A stretch of DNA of 64,000 bases from Bizionia saleffrena (GCF_008086175.1 NZ_VSKM01000001.1:307266-371265); one strand, 5' to 3'; counted from the stretch's first letter, positions 7,824 through 16,590 are shown. The notes: generated from the letters alone by a model not told the origin. Program-made: numbers and translations.

Positions 7824-8316
7824 CTAGTAACACAAGCGGCGACTACACCATTATTAATAGTATTAACCAAAGAGACCAGTGCTCTGCGACCAATAAACTA
7901 ATTGAGGTTTCTACTTAAAAGAAAAGTTTACATCTCCTCAACATTATAGTCAACAACACGACACAAATTACGCGAATAATTAAGGTATAGATAGGTGGCA
8001 ACCAGAGCCACAGTCTTCACAATTAAAAGTAAGTGTATAACACGTCTTCTCTTTTAATTTCAATTACGATAACAATTACGATTTTTTACAACAAACTATA
8101 ATAAAAAGATCTTATATTTAGTGGGCTATTAATTTAGTCTCTTCCATATCCCGTTGCGTGATATTGCCAGTTATAATTAATAGTTTTTTTGAATATAGAC
8201 ACAGCGTAACTAACACCGGTTAAGGTAATGAAGTGTTGGTTTTACACCTATATAATTAAGTTCTACGCAAGCTAAAAAAAATCAATAAGTTTAAAATAAC
8301 CACTAAATATTATATT
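7824..8316. other. non-coding spacer, tandem unit 2, with shared leader element
   Basis: Near-identical to the spacer of unit 1. It carries the same leader element (about 8085-8310) and ends directly at the ATG of the following secreted protein gene. No ORF of substance is seen on either strand. Confidence 0.5.
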
Positions 8317-8922
8317 ATGAAACACCTAATTGTAATTACTTTATTATTTGCATTTACTGAAATGATGGGACAAGTAGGGATTAATACACTAAATCCAGAA
8401 GAAACATTTGACGTAAATGGGACCAGCAAATTTAGAACGACAGACCAAGCAGAAATAACAACTACTAAAATAGGTGGCCTGGATGACAACGGAGTTTTTC
8501 GCGAAATTACTATCGGCACAAACTTAAAGCTGCAAAGTAATACTCTGAGTTCTTATGGTAACCCTAGATACTCTTTTGGAGAAATCACTTTAGACTATAA
8601 TAGTAGTAACGGTAAATTTGATAATGTAGATTTACTCATTGGGTCTGGCGAGAGTAACGAAGACAAAAATATTATTAAGATTAAAGTGACTGATACCGAC
8701 GGAGATTCGGAATTTACTGGCATTAAAGCAGGAGCGAATGGGCAACACATTTGGTTATATCCACTACACGACAAGTTAAAACTTAAAAAAAATGATGAAG
8801 GCTCATTAGGTCCAAATCAAATAGAAGCTAATATTAAAACAGACCTTGAGCAATATGACATGATAGAGTTGTTGTATGATGGAACGAGAGAAAAATGGAT
8901 TATTATGGAACATAAAAAATAA
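8317..8922 (+). CDS. secreted protein with flavobacterial QVGINTLNP start
   Basis: A 201-aa protein with a signal peptide (MKHLIVITLLFAFTEMMGQ). The mature protein begins QVGINTLNPEETFDVNG, a motif common in Bacteroidota secreted beta-rich and tail-fibre-like proteins. The rest is rich in D, N, G and T with beta-strand character and ends with WIIMEHKK. No sorting domain (T9SS) is seen at the C-terminus. Its start codon overlaps the end of the upstream tandem repeat. Confidence 0.75.
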   Translation: MKHLIVITLLFAFTEMMGQVGINTLNPEETFDVNGTSKFRTTDQAEITTTKIGGLDDNGVFREITIGTNLKLQSNTLSSYGNPRYSFGEITLDYNSSNGKFDNVDLLIGSGESNEDKNIIKIKVTDTDGDSEFTGIKAGANGQHIWLYPLHDKLKLKKNDEGSLGPNQIEANIKTDLEQYDMIELLYDGTREKWIIMEHKK

Positions 8923-9337
8923 AAAAAGAAGATTTAAAACAAGTCGAATCTCAACAATTTATAAATACAATAACACCTGTTGCGTTTTGATGTGATTGGG
9001 AAAATAATACGTGCTAAACGCGATTATTGTAAACGATAACAGGTCTCATAATAAATACTGCCAAAGGTGTCCTCGTTCTGTGCTCGAATATTCACGCCCC
9101 GCCTGCACTACATTATTCTAATTTAGGAACTGAGTAGGCAATAACATATTTATGCTTTTTTGCACTACAACAGCATAAGTTCTTTCTATATTGTTTGCGC
9201 TATCAATTAATAATATTTTATACTTTTAATGAGTATTTAGCAGTTGTTAATGATCGCATTTTTAACTATAGAATAAACACGTAAATAGTCTATAAAGAAA
9301 TTAAAGGGGTGTTTATACGACTAACTTTTAAGCCTTT
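8923..9337. other. non-coding spacer with hairpin and shared leader element
   Basis: No gene is seen. Near 8975-9045 ACCTGTT-GCGTTT pairs with AAACGC and AACAGGT to give an interrupted stem. From about 9150 the leader element recurs (CAGCATAAGTTCTTTCTATA, TGCGCTATCA at 9196-9205, GTTGTTAATGATCGC, GGGGTGTTTATAC) ahead of the lipoprotein gene. Confidence 0.45.
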
Positions 9338-9835
9338 ATGAAAAAAACATTAATAATAGTACTAATCTTGAATTTTATTTCTTGTTCAACTTCTAAAGTA
9401 GACAGTACGGAAATGATATATAAAACTAGTTTTAAAGATTTAAAAATTGTTAAAACATCTAAAGTTATTAATTCAGATACGATTAATTTTAACGAATTAC
9501 GATTCTACAAAATTGACTCTGCTTCTGATACAATGAAATCAATGTACCTTGATTTTGGAATATGGAACAGCCAAGCTAAAGGATTACATCTAGAAAATAT
9601 GAATCGTAAAGTATGGGAAAACATAAAACTTTTAAAAAATGATGAAGTTTTTACAATTATAGCGGACGGAACAGAAACTATAAATGATTATTATGCGTGC
9701 TTAATTGTTTTTGATTCTAAAGGAAAAGATTGTTTTGAGGAATACCATCCTTTAAAGGATAAAATAATCAATTTGTTTAACCAAAGAATACAAGTAAATA
9801 GGAAAAAGACACTAAATCATAGCCTTTTAAGATAA
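9338..9835 (+). CDS. hypothetical lipoprotein
   Basis: A 165-aa protein with a type II signal peptide: MKKTLIIVLILNFISCSTSK, lipobox cysteine at residue 16. It is therefore probably anchored in a membrane facing the periplasm or cell surface. The remaining sequence is unfamiliar, with two further cysteines (YYACL and KDCFEE). It is a single-gene unit of the array, followed on the opposite strand by intron-like copy C. Confidence 0.65.
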   Translation: MKKTLIIVLILNFISCSTSKVDSTEMIYKTSFKDLKIVKTSKVINSDTINFNELRFYKIDSASDTMKSMYLDFGIWNSQAKGLHLENMNRKVWENIKLLKNDEVFTIIADGTETINDYYACLIVFDSKGKDCFEEYHPLKDKIINLFNQRIQVNRKKTLNHSLLR

Positions 9836-9847
9836 ACAATTACGCCC

Positions 9848-9953
9848 AATCGAGCAGGCGACGACCAACCGACTGATTTACAGAACGCCTTAACACCACT
9901 ATACATGCGGAGCTCCCCGTAACACGTTCGCGACAGGCTGTAAACGGCGGTTT
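9848..9953 (-). mobile_element. group II intron domain V-VI-like remnant (copy C)
   Basis: On the minus strand AACCGCCGTTTACAG opens a stem closed by GTATAGTGGT, with an expanded loop, and the last hairpin ends GCCTGCTCGATT. The order matches copies A and B, but the sequence is more degraded. It starts 13 nt after the lipoprotein stop. Sequence to about 10050 continues to match the flank of copy B. Confidence 0.42.
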
Positions 9954-10763
9954 AATAGTCATCTCTACAACAATATTAATCGCAAGTCCCAAAAACATTA
10001 CGTAGCTATAAAAAATGCCGTGTATGGTTAAACTTTTGCGGCAGGTAATAGACGAAAACTAACAAATAATACCACATATTTTAAAACCCCAACAAGGCTA
10101 TAAAAACAAAAGATATACTTTCTCCAATTTAAATAACCACTACCCATATTCACGATTTTTTTACACTAAAACAGAATAAGTTATTTCTATATTGCGTGCG
10201 CTATTAATTGATCGCTTATATAGTAAATATAAAATTTTATAGTAAATACAATCCCAAAAACGACTCAACGCCTACAAAAACAACAAAGGCCTCTCCGCAA
10301 GACCTTATCGACGAAGATTGCTATTCAATTGAGGTCTCTATTAGCTAATGTAATTAGCACCAAAAGCTTCTAAAATCTAGGATTTTAAAAGCTTCTTAAT
10401 TTTAGGTATATCGTTAAAATTGTTTATTAATGTCTTTTAATTATTACTATTAATTAAAAATAGGCACTTAAAGGATGCCTAAATTAATCCTAGTCGACAA
10501 TTCAAAATCACGGCCAAAAAGATTAGAATTTTAAATACTCTACAGAGGTCTAAATAAATAAATAAGGACTCTGAGTAACTCTAAAAATTCCAACTTAAGT
10601 TTACACGTATCGTAGGCGAAGCGCTCTAGTAGAAAATAATTATAAATTGGACGAATAGCCTATTTTGTACTAGTAAAAATTTTAGCTTTACGAAAGTCAC
10701 ACACAACTTTTAATCCTGATTTGTAAAAGCCTACAATTCTGTGCATTCTCTTAAAACATCATC
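9954..10763. other. long non-coding region at the right end of the array
   Basis: About 800 nt without a gene. It holds the flank shared with copy B (to about 10050), a partial leader element (10135-10270 with GAATAAGTTATTT and TGCGCTATTA at 10197-10206) that is not followed by an array gene, and an imperfect hairpin at 10364-10395 (AAGCTTCTAAAATC with GATTTTAAAAGCTT). The array appears to end here. Confidence 0.5.
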
Positions 10764-11033
10764 TTAAATCTCCACTTCCATTGATAGAGTAATTGGCTCC
10801 AATACGGTATGTTTCTTTTTTAGATCGTTGGTAAATGGATCTTTTAAAATAGCTCCAAACTTATCCATATCGGTAACTTCTATAATTACTACCACAGAAT
10901 TGGGGTCGTTAGCATCTTGGAATGTTTTTAGACTAGACATTACTGGACCAAATATATCCAGTCTATCTTGATGGCCCTTTAACCAAGTGGCAAAATCCCC
11001 TACTTTGTGTCTCGCTATAATTGTTTTTTTCAT
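10764..11033 (-). CDS. small dimeric alpha/beta-barrel protein (ABM-like)
   Basis: An 89-aa protein whose pattern (IIARHKVGDFATWLKG, VVVIIEVTDMDKFGAILKD, then a final beta strand) suggests a dimeric ferredoxin-like fold such as antibiotic-biosynthesis-monooxygenase-like proteins. No catalytic residue can be assigned. It is the downstream end of the minus-strand cluster. Its upstream region shares a 26-nt leader sequence (11057-11082) with that of the prolyl oligopeptidase. Confidence 0.65.
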   Translation of the reverse strand: MKKTIIARHKVGDFATWLKGHQDRLDIFGPVMSSLKTFQDANDPNSVVVIIEVTDMDKFGAILKDPFTNDLKKKHTVLEPITLSMEVEI

Positions 11034-11056
11034 GATTTCTTATGTTTAAATAATTT

Positions 11057-11082
11057 CGCCTACTCTAACCGGTTTTCGGCTT
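11057..11082 (-). repeat. CGCCTACTCTAA leader repeat, copy 1
   Basis: CGCCTACTCTAA, then CCGGTTTTCGGCTT. The same sequence with one indel and one or two substitutions occurs at 15917-15943. Both copies sit 15-25 nt upstream of a minus-strand start codon. Confidence 0.5.
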
Positions 11083-11171
11083 ATCCGTAATTTTTTTAAT
11101 AGCTTAAGTATTCGTCGTGTATACGCTCTGTTACCTTTAACTTTTATTGTATGCGATTACTAAAAAATTAC

Positions 11172-12026
11172 TTATCTAGCATCTAATCCAAATGTATTTT
11201 GAACAGCTTCATACCAATCGTCGTCGTTGGCAGCATTCCAATCCACCCATTCTTCATCACTCATTGAAGCTCGCCAATCTATAAAAGGCTGTGCATCTGG
11301 CCCAATAGGATGTCTTAATTTCCAAGTATTACTTTCTGCGATTTCTAAAATCTTGTTCGCTACTAAACTTGGTGGTGTTGGCGTTTTAAGAGATGCTAAG
11401 AACAACCCTCCAAACCTTTTGGAATGCGGATAAATGGATTCTTTATCTACGCTAATAGCCTTGGCCATTTGTGTATTGATAATTCCAGGTTCCACGATTG
11501 CGATTCTAATATTAAAAGGTTTCACCTCTTGAGCAAGAGCCTCACTGACAGCTTCGAGGGCAAACTTACTTGCCGCATAAGCCCCCAACGGGCTACTCGA
11601 AATATGTCCTGCAACAGAGGCAACGTTAATAATGCAACCCTTGCGATCTTTTCTCATTTGAGGTAACAATGCTTTTATGCAGCGAAGCACTCCAAAATAA
11701 TTAGTTTCCATAATGGCTTTAAAATTTTCCAAAGCCAATTCTTCAATAGAACCATGGCGCTCGATACCAGCATTATTGACCAAAACATCAATCTCACCCT
11801 GCTTTTTGATAATAGTGTTAATACAATCCTTAACCGAAGCATCAGAATCCACATCCATTTCACAAATAATGATGTCAAGAGATTCCTTTTTTATTTTTTG
11901 TCTAAAATCGTTAGCCATTGCGGGATTTCGCATAGTAGCAAAGACCTTATGTCCTGCACGACCAAATGCCAAAGCCGTTTCAAGACCAATCCCTTTACTC
12001 GTTCCTGTAATTAGTGCGGTTTTCAT
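11172..12026 (-). CDS. short-chain dehydrogenase/reductase
   Basis: A 284-aa classical SDR. The N-terminal cofactor motif is TGTSKGIG (residues 7-14), the NNAG motif follows, and the active site is S-x12-YAASK with the usual serine in INVASVAG. It uses NAD(P)H; the substrate cannot be predicted. The C-terminal extension (DWRASMSDEEWVDWNAANDDDW) is longer than in minimal SDRs. It lies in the minus-strand cluster upstream of the small barrel protein. Confidence 0.9.
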   Translation of the reverse strand: MKTALITGTSKGIGLETALAFGRAGHKVFATMRNPAMANDFRQKIKKESLDIIICEMDVDSDASVKDCINTIIKKQGEIDVLVNNAGIERHGSIEELALENFKAIMETNYFGVLRCIKALLPQMRKDRKGCIINVASVAGHISSSPLGAYAASKFALEAVSEALAQEVKPFNIRIAIVEPGIINTQMAKAISVDKESIYPHSKRFGGLFLASLKTPTPPSLVANKILEIAESNTWKLRHPIGPDAQPFIDWRASMSDEEWVDWNAANDDDWYEAVQNTFGLDAR

Positions 12027-12042
12027 AGTATTCTGTTTTTAG

Positions 12043-12168
12043 TTATTGGTTCTTACCCATGTATTTCTTTAAAGAGTTCATTTTTATGTTATGTAATAGC
12101 ATTCGCAAATTAGCTGCCACAAGCAATGCAATAATTGTGTTAAGCAAAATAGAATTTGCTTCGCTCAT
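12043..12168 (-). CDS. possible 41-aa single-helix membrane peptide
   Basis: An ATG at 12166-12168 opens a 41-codon frame with one hydrophobic helix (ILLNTIIALLVAANLRMLL) and a basic tail, just upstream of the SDR gene. An 18-codon frame ending in TGA overlaps its ATG. No ribosome-binding site is evident and conservation cannot be judged, so this may be chance or a gene remnant. Confidence 0.25.
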   Translation of the reverse strand: MSEANSILLNTIIALLVAANLRMLLHNIKMNSLKKYMGKNQ

Positions 12169-12260
12169 TTATTGAAATCATTGAAAGAGTAATCAAATCC
12201 ATTACCAGTTTCTATGAGCATATTAAACGTTAAACATTAAATTGCTATTATCTGTCGGTT

Positions 12261-12612
12261 TTATGCGCGTCTACACTCGATCTCAATTAAAAATTCTGGT
12301 ATAGCCAATTCTTTAACACCAATACAAGAACCTGTAGGAATTGTTTTTTTTTTATAGATTTCTGCTCTATATCCAACAAGGTCTAAGAACTTAGGCATAT
12401 CTGTGGTGGATACCTTCTCTACTATCACATCATTGAACATGCAACCGCAATGGGATAGGACTTTTTCTAAATCTGAATAACAGTTTTTCATTTGTTGTTC
12501 AAAATCGCCAATTGCGGTGAGTTGTCTTCATTATTCATACTAACTGCGCCAGAGATTTGGATAGCCATAGACTTTTTCAACTTCCGGACTCAGTAGAAAG
12601 TCTTCTGTTTTT
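12261..12612 (-). pseudogene. RidA (YjgF/YER057c) family gene, frameshifted
   Basis: The C-terminal 76 codons (12261-12491) are intact and RidA-like (MKNCYSDLEKVLSHCGC, then IPEFLIEIECRR). Upstream in the same phase is GDFEQQ. N-terminal pieces appear in other frames: KTEDFLLSPEVEKVYGY near 12555-12612 and AIQISGAVSMNNED near 12515-12570. The gap between them suggests a deletion of roughly 30 nt plus a frameshift. RidA proteins deaminate reactive enamine/imine intermediates; this copy should be inactive. Confidence 0.75.
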
Positions 12613-12748
12613 TTTGTTTGTTTATATTAATACAGCCCGACCTCTCCTTCTACAAAACCTAATATTTCCTTACAGTTAAATCCAATTTCATTTTTTTTTG
12701 TGTTCGTAATTTCTGTTTGAAAAGCTTATATTAATCACGCTTTAATAA

Positions 12749-13681
12749 TTAATCCAATAGTTTCGCGTTGTAATAAGCTGTTTCAGAAATTACTGATCCT
12801 TCTTCATTGAAATAGTGGATATAATGAATAGGTAAAATAATTTCTTTTTTGTCTGATTTGCGGATAAGGTTTATGTTCCACCAGGATTGAACAACACGGG
12901 CATCTCCCATTTCGTAATGCAAATAATCTGGATAGCCCATCATATCAACACTTATAATTTCATATTTATCAAAAACTTGTTGGTCAATTTTCTTTTGTTC
13001 TGTTAATGTAATAGTCTCATAGGTTGGTGAGCTTGAATCTACGAATCTTGCTTCTTCGTCATAAAAACGATATGCCTTATCAAAATCTTTCTTCTCAAAA
13101 GCATACATCATTTTACGTATTGTGTTTATATTATCATGATGATTATAGATCGTACCGTTAGTTCGGTCTGCAAAACTGGATTGTATTTCAAGAAGAACAG
13201 CATCGTTACCATAACCAATAATCATATTAATTTTATGGTCTTTGGTTAGTTTGTACAACCTATGTGCGGCCGCATCGATTTTTACACCAGTGTTTTTTTG
13301 CACGCCCTTTAATACATCCCAAGTCTGTACCCAAACTTCTTTATTGGGGTTGTCTTTATTGTATTCAATGGCATCTGGATAAGCGCCAGGATAGGCTTCA
13401 ATGGCATAATAATCTAGCTGATTGAAATAAACCATCTGGTTTTTAATAAATGCTTCTTTGCCCCTTCCCATATCATTTGTTGCATTGGAAGTTCCGTTGT
13501 AAGCTTTAAAATCGTCTGTTAAATAGCTCGCCATTTTAGATTTGTCTCCAGCAAGAGACGCTTTTACAAATTCGTGTACAACATCTATTGCAGGATGTTC
13601 AATATAAACGGTACCGTTCTTTTTTTGTGCGTAGCTGATGAATGTACATAGCATCATTACTACAATTACTACTTTTTTCAT
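12749..13681 (-). CDS. secreted protein with tandem NTF2/SnoaL-like domains
   Basis: A 310-aa protein with a signal peptide (MKKVVIVVMMLCTFISYAQ). Two NTF2-like cone-fold segments follow, at about residues 30-160 (VHEFVKASLAGDKSKMASYL, VWVQTWDVLKG) and 180-305 (MMYAFEKKDFDKAYRFYD, ARVVQSWWNINLI). The fold binds small hydrophobic ligands or serves as an isomerase scaffold; the function here is unknown. It lies 65 nt downstream of the prolyl oligopeptidase and is probably co-transcribed. Confidence 0.8.
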   Translation of the reverse strand: MKKVVIVVMMLCTFISYAQKKNGTVYIEHPAIDVVHEFVKASLAGDKSKMASYLTDDFKAYNGTSNATNDMGRGKEAFIKNQMVYFNQLDYYAIEAYPGAYPDAIEYNKDNPNKEVWVQTWDVLKGVQKNTGVKIDAAAHRLYKLTKDHKINMIIGYGNDAVLLEIQSSFADRTNGTIYNHHDNINTIRKMMYAFEKKDFDKAYRFYDEEARFVDSSSPTYETITLTEQKKIDQQVFDKYEIISVDMMGYPDYLHYEMGDARVVQSWWNINLIRKSDKKEIILPIHYIHYFNEEGSVISETAYYNAKLLD

Positions 13682-13746
13682 TGTGTTTAAGTATTGTGTT
13701 CGTTATTTCCGAACTGGTTAGTATTGCATTATTACACCGATTGATT

Positions 13747-15900
13747 TTAACCTTTCGGTTGAAAATCTGGATGCCCACTTTGCCACATTGCAAACGCTAA
13801 CTGATCTGCAAAGTTTGCCCATGTTACTTCTCTGTCTTCGGTGAAGTGTCCATTGTCATAGTTTACTTTCATCAGTACAGGTTTGTCCGATGCACTTGCA
13901 TTTTGCACAGCTGCTGCAAATTTACCGGGTTGCCAAGCCGCTACTCTTGGATCTGTCCATCCGGCGATGCAAATAACGGCGGGGTATTCCACCCCCTCTT
14001 TAACATGTTGCATGCCGTCCATTTCATAAAGTGCTTTGCTTTCTATATTGTCGTTTACGGTTCCAAATTCAGGAATATTAACAGGTCCATTAGATGAAAA
14101 TTCAAGGCGCATTGCATTGGCACATCCTACATTACAAATTGCAGCAGCAAATAAATCTGGTCTTTCGGTGATTGCTCTAGATATTAATATACCGCCTGCA
14201 CTTGTACCCATTCCAGATAATTTTGAAGATTGTGTAAACCCTTGGTCAATTAAATATTCTGCACAACTGATGAAGTCTTTCCAGGTATTTGGCTTTGTCG
14301 TTTTAAAACCTGCTTTGTACCAGGCTTCACCTTTTTCACTCCCGCCACGGACGTGAGGAACGGCAATGACCACATTTTTCACCGCTAAAGAAGCGTATCT
14401 ATCACTAAAATAAGGAGTCATGCTGTACCCATAAGCTCCGTAACTATCCATAAAGCACACATTAGACCCCTCTTTTTTTGTTCCTTTTTTATAGATAATA
14501 GATAGCGGAATCATTACACCATCGTGCCCTTTTACTTCTACTTCTTCAACAACTAAATCATTATATTCTGCTGGATAGACCGACGGTTTATTAAAAGGGC
14601 TTGCCTTAAACTTTTCTGTTTCGGCATTAAATAAAAATTCTGTGAACGGTTTGTTCCAAGAGGTTACTCCCACTAAGTACTCATTACTTTTACTGTCTAG
14701 GGATCTAAAATAAACCGTTCCAATAAATGGTAATTCTACTTTACTAGTCGTATTATTTTTAGGATTATATTTATAAAGATGTGAATTTATACCATCGCTA
14801 TAACGCAACAAAAAATAATCTTTACACCGAATTGAAGATTTCAGAATCATAGTTTTTTCAGGAACGACAACAGTAGCATTATCCCAATTTGGATTTTTTA
14901 AATCTGTTGAAACTAGTTTGTAATTATCTGCATCTTTGTAGGTTATAGCATAGATTTTATCATCAAAAACATCTAATCCGCCAACTAGTTTATCTGTTGT
15001 TTTACTAAGGGTTTTCCATGCTATTTCTCCTGAATCAAATTGACTAATAGGCGCATAAAATAATGTCATTTCATTCTGTACCGTACCTTCTCCTGCAAAA
15101 ACGTAGTCCTTTGCATGTTTTGATAAATAAACATAGGGGTATGATTTGGATTCAATATTTAAATTAGGATACGTTTCGTTGCTAAAAAAATCACTATCTG
15201 TATCGCTATCTGTACCCAAGGTATGCAGTTTCGTTTTAGGATTTAATCGTCCTTCTGGATCATTATTATCTGCAGATTTAATCCACATATACATAAAGGC
15301 AGAATTATCAAAAGTCCAACCCATTGCTCCGGCTGTGGCAGGAATGAGATCTGGCAAAAACTTTTTAGTATCTACGTCCATTACTTGAATGGTGGATACT
15401 TCTGCTCCATTTTCAGAATAAGAAATTATTAGCTTTTTGCCGTCATAGCTTGGTATAGCATCTCCAACAGATAATGTTTTACCGTCTATAAATGTTAATG
15501 GATCAAAAAGTAAAATTTCCGGACTGTCCATATTTTCGCGGTAATACACCTTACTCACTTTCTCGCCTGGCATTCTTTTCTGGAAAAATATTCTCCCCCC
15601 CTCCTTTGTCATATTACCATAGCTAGCAGGTTGGAGTTTATCTAATTTTCGCCATTCGGCTATGAGCTCGTCCCTTCCCGAGATTGTGTTCATCGTGGCA
15701 TCAGTAAGATCAGCTTGCTGTTTAAACCATGATGCCACCTCTGGATTTTTCATGTCTTCCAGCCAGCGATAATTATCATTGTAAGTTACACCAAAATAGG
15801 TGTCACTTACTTTTATTTTTTTTGTAGTTGGGTAATTCCATTGTGCAAAGACTGTGGTACCAAAAAGTACAACCATTGCAAAAACTAATATATTTCTCAT
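13747..15900 (-). CDS. prolyl oligopeptidase family serine peptidase (S9A)
   Basis: A 717-aa exported peptidase. A signal peptide (MRNILVFAMVVLFGTTVFA) is followed by the prolyl-oligopeptidase start (DNYRWLEDMKNPEVASWF), the propeller that gates access to the active site, and a C-terminal alpha/beta hydrolase. The catalytic triad is visible: Ser in GMGTSAGG (about residue 566), Asp in GWTDPRV, His in NYDNGHF. It cleaves proline-containing peptides, presumably in the periplasm. A 27-nt leader repeat lies just upstream. Confidence 0.92.
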   Translation of the reverse strand: MRNILVFAMVVLFGTTVFAQWNYPTTKKIKVSDTYFGVTYNDNYRWLEDMKNPEVASWFKQQADLTDATMNTISGRDELIAEWRKLDKLQPASYGNMTKEGGRIFFQKRMPGEKVSKVYYRENMDSPEILLFDPLTFIDGKTLSVGDAIPSYDGKKLIISYSENGAEVSTIQVMDVDTKKFLPDLIPATAGAMGWTFDNSAFMYMWIKSADNNDPEGRLNPKTKLHTLGTDSDTDSDFFSNETYPNLNIESKSYPYVYLSKHAKDYVFAGEGTVQNEMTLFYAPISQFDSGEIAWKTLSKTTDKLVGGLDVFDDKIYAITYKDADNYKLVSTDLKNPNWDNATVVVPEKTMILKSSIRCKDYFLLRYSDGINSHLYKYNPKNNTTSKVELPFIGTVYFRSLDSKSNEYLVGVTSWNKPFTEFLFNAETEKFKASPFNKPSVYPAEYNDLVVEEVEVKGHDGVMIPLSIIYKKGTKKEGSNVCFMDSYGAYGYSMTPYFSDRYASLAVKNVVIAVPHVRGGSEKGEAWYKAGFKTTKPNTWKDFISCAEYLIDQGFTQSSKLSGMGTSAGGILISRAITERPDLFAAAICNVGCANAMRLEFSSNGPVNIPEFGTVNDNIESKALYEMDGMQHVKEGVEYPAVICIAGWTDPRVAAWQPGKFAAAVQNASASDKPVLMKVNYDNGHFTEDREVTWANFADQLAFAMWQSGHPDFQPKG

Positions 15901-15916
15901 TTTAATCGATTTTACA

Positions 15917-15943
15917 CGCCTACTCTAAATCGGTTTTCGGCTT
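15917..15943 (-). repeat. CGCCTACTCTAA leader repeat, copy 2
   Basis: CGCCTACTCTAA, then ATCGGTTTTCGGCTT, ending 16 nt upstream of the prolyl oligopeptidase start. It is related to the copy at 11057-11082. It directly adjoins the amidohydrolase remnant. Confidence 0.5.
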
Positions 15944-15949
15944 TGCCCG

Positions 15950-16165
15950 TATTATCCATAACGACGTAATTTGTTTTCCATAGTAGTATTTTGAAAGGGC
16001 TTTTCTTCGTTATAAGCAACTAATGCTTGTAAATTAATGACGTCTGGCCGCGTGTTTAATTCGCTGTTTTAAAAAAAATAAATGTGCCCATCTGTCAACT
16101 CTGGTGCCAAATATTTTCCTGCGCCATCATCACTACCAATTGCTTTTACTGTAATTTTTGTTTCT
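15950..16165 (-). pseudogene. amidohydrolase N-terminal fragment
   Basis: The minus strand encodes GKYLAPELTDGHIYF, stop, NSELNTRPDVINLQ, then NTTMENKLRRYG and another stop. This matches the start of metal-dependent amidohydrolases (GKYLAPGLxDxHxHF, then TRPDxxDLR, then LLRRY). The second metal-binding histidine is replaced (HIY for HxH), a TAA interrupts the frame, and the remainder of the gene is missing. Confidence 0.6.
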
Positions 16166-16590
16166 TATGATATCAACTCCTCAGCATCTGCCAACTTCTT
16201 AGTATCTACATATTGTTGAAATGCTGTGATTTTGCCATTGTTAAAAGTATAAAAGTGTGCCGCCTGCGCATTAACTTCCCTACCTGTTGCCTTTACTTTT
16301 AAATGATAGCGCAGTGTAGCAAGCACTTTGTTATTACTCATTTCGTGTAGTTCAATATTCTGCAAAGTGAAAGATTCATACAAGTCGCCTATACGAGCAA
16401 AAACTCCTTTTAAAACGGCGTCTGGCCCTATGTAGGGATTGCCATCTGCTAAAGAATTACTTTCGGCTTCGTTCCATATAATTTTTGAATCCATAATTGC
16501 TAAAACGGCTGAAATATCGCCAATAGCAAAGGCTTTATAAAGGTTTTCAATGCTTTTTGTGTTCTTGTTTAATGTTGTTGATGTATTCAT
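16165..16590 (-). CDS. SnoaL/NTF2-like (ketosteroid isomerase-like) protein
   Basis: A 141-aa cytosolic protein, a single NTF2-like domain: SIENLYKAFAIGDISAVLAIMD, then WNEAESN, then ATLRYHLKVKATGREV and FYTFNNGKITAFQQYVDTK. The fold suits binding or isomerisation of small hydrophobic molecules; the substrate is unknown. It is one of three NTF2-like genes in the cluster. Confidence 0.85.
   Translation of the reverse strand: MNTSTTLNKNTKSIENLYKAFAIGDISAVLAIMDSKIIWNEAESNSLADGNPYIGPDAVLKGVFARIGDLYESFTLQNIELHEMSNNKVLATLRYHLKVKATGREVNAQAAHFYTFNNGKITAFQQYVDTKKLADAEELIS

Larger units (their letters stand above)
7302..8317 (+). repeat. 1,016-bp tandem direct repeat, copy 2
   Basis: The second copy starts at 7302 and ends at TATATTA at 8317, the first base of the next gene's ATG. 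The repeat therefore supplies the whole upstream region of the secreted protein gene at 8317, showing that the repeat edge coincides with a gene boundary. Confidence 0.9.

Noticed and set aside
6286..8317. Tandem repeats as a CRISPR-like or satellite array
   Set aside because: There are only two copies, each about 1 kb with a coding gene; this is a segmental duplication, not a short-repeat array.
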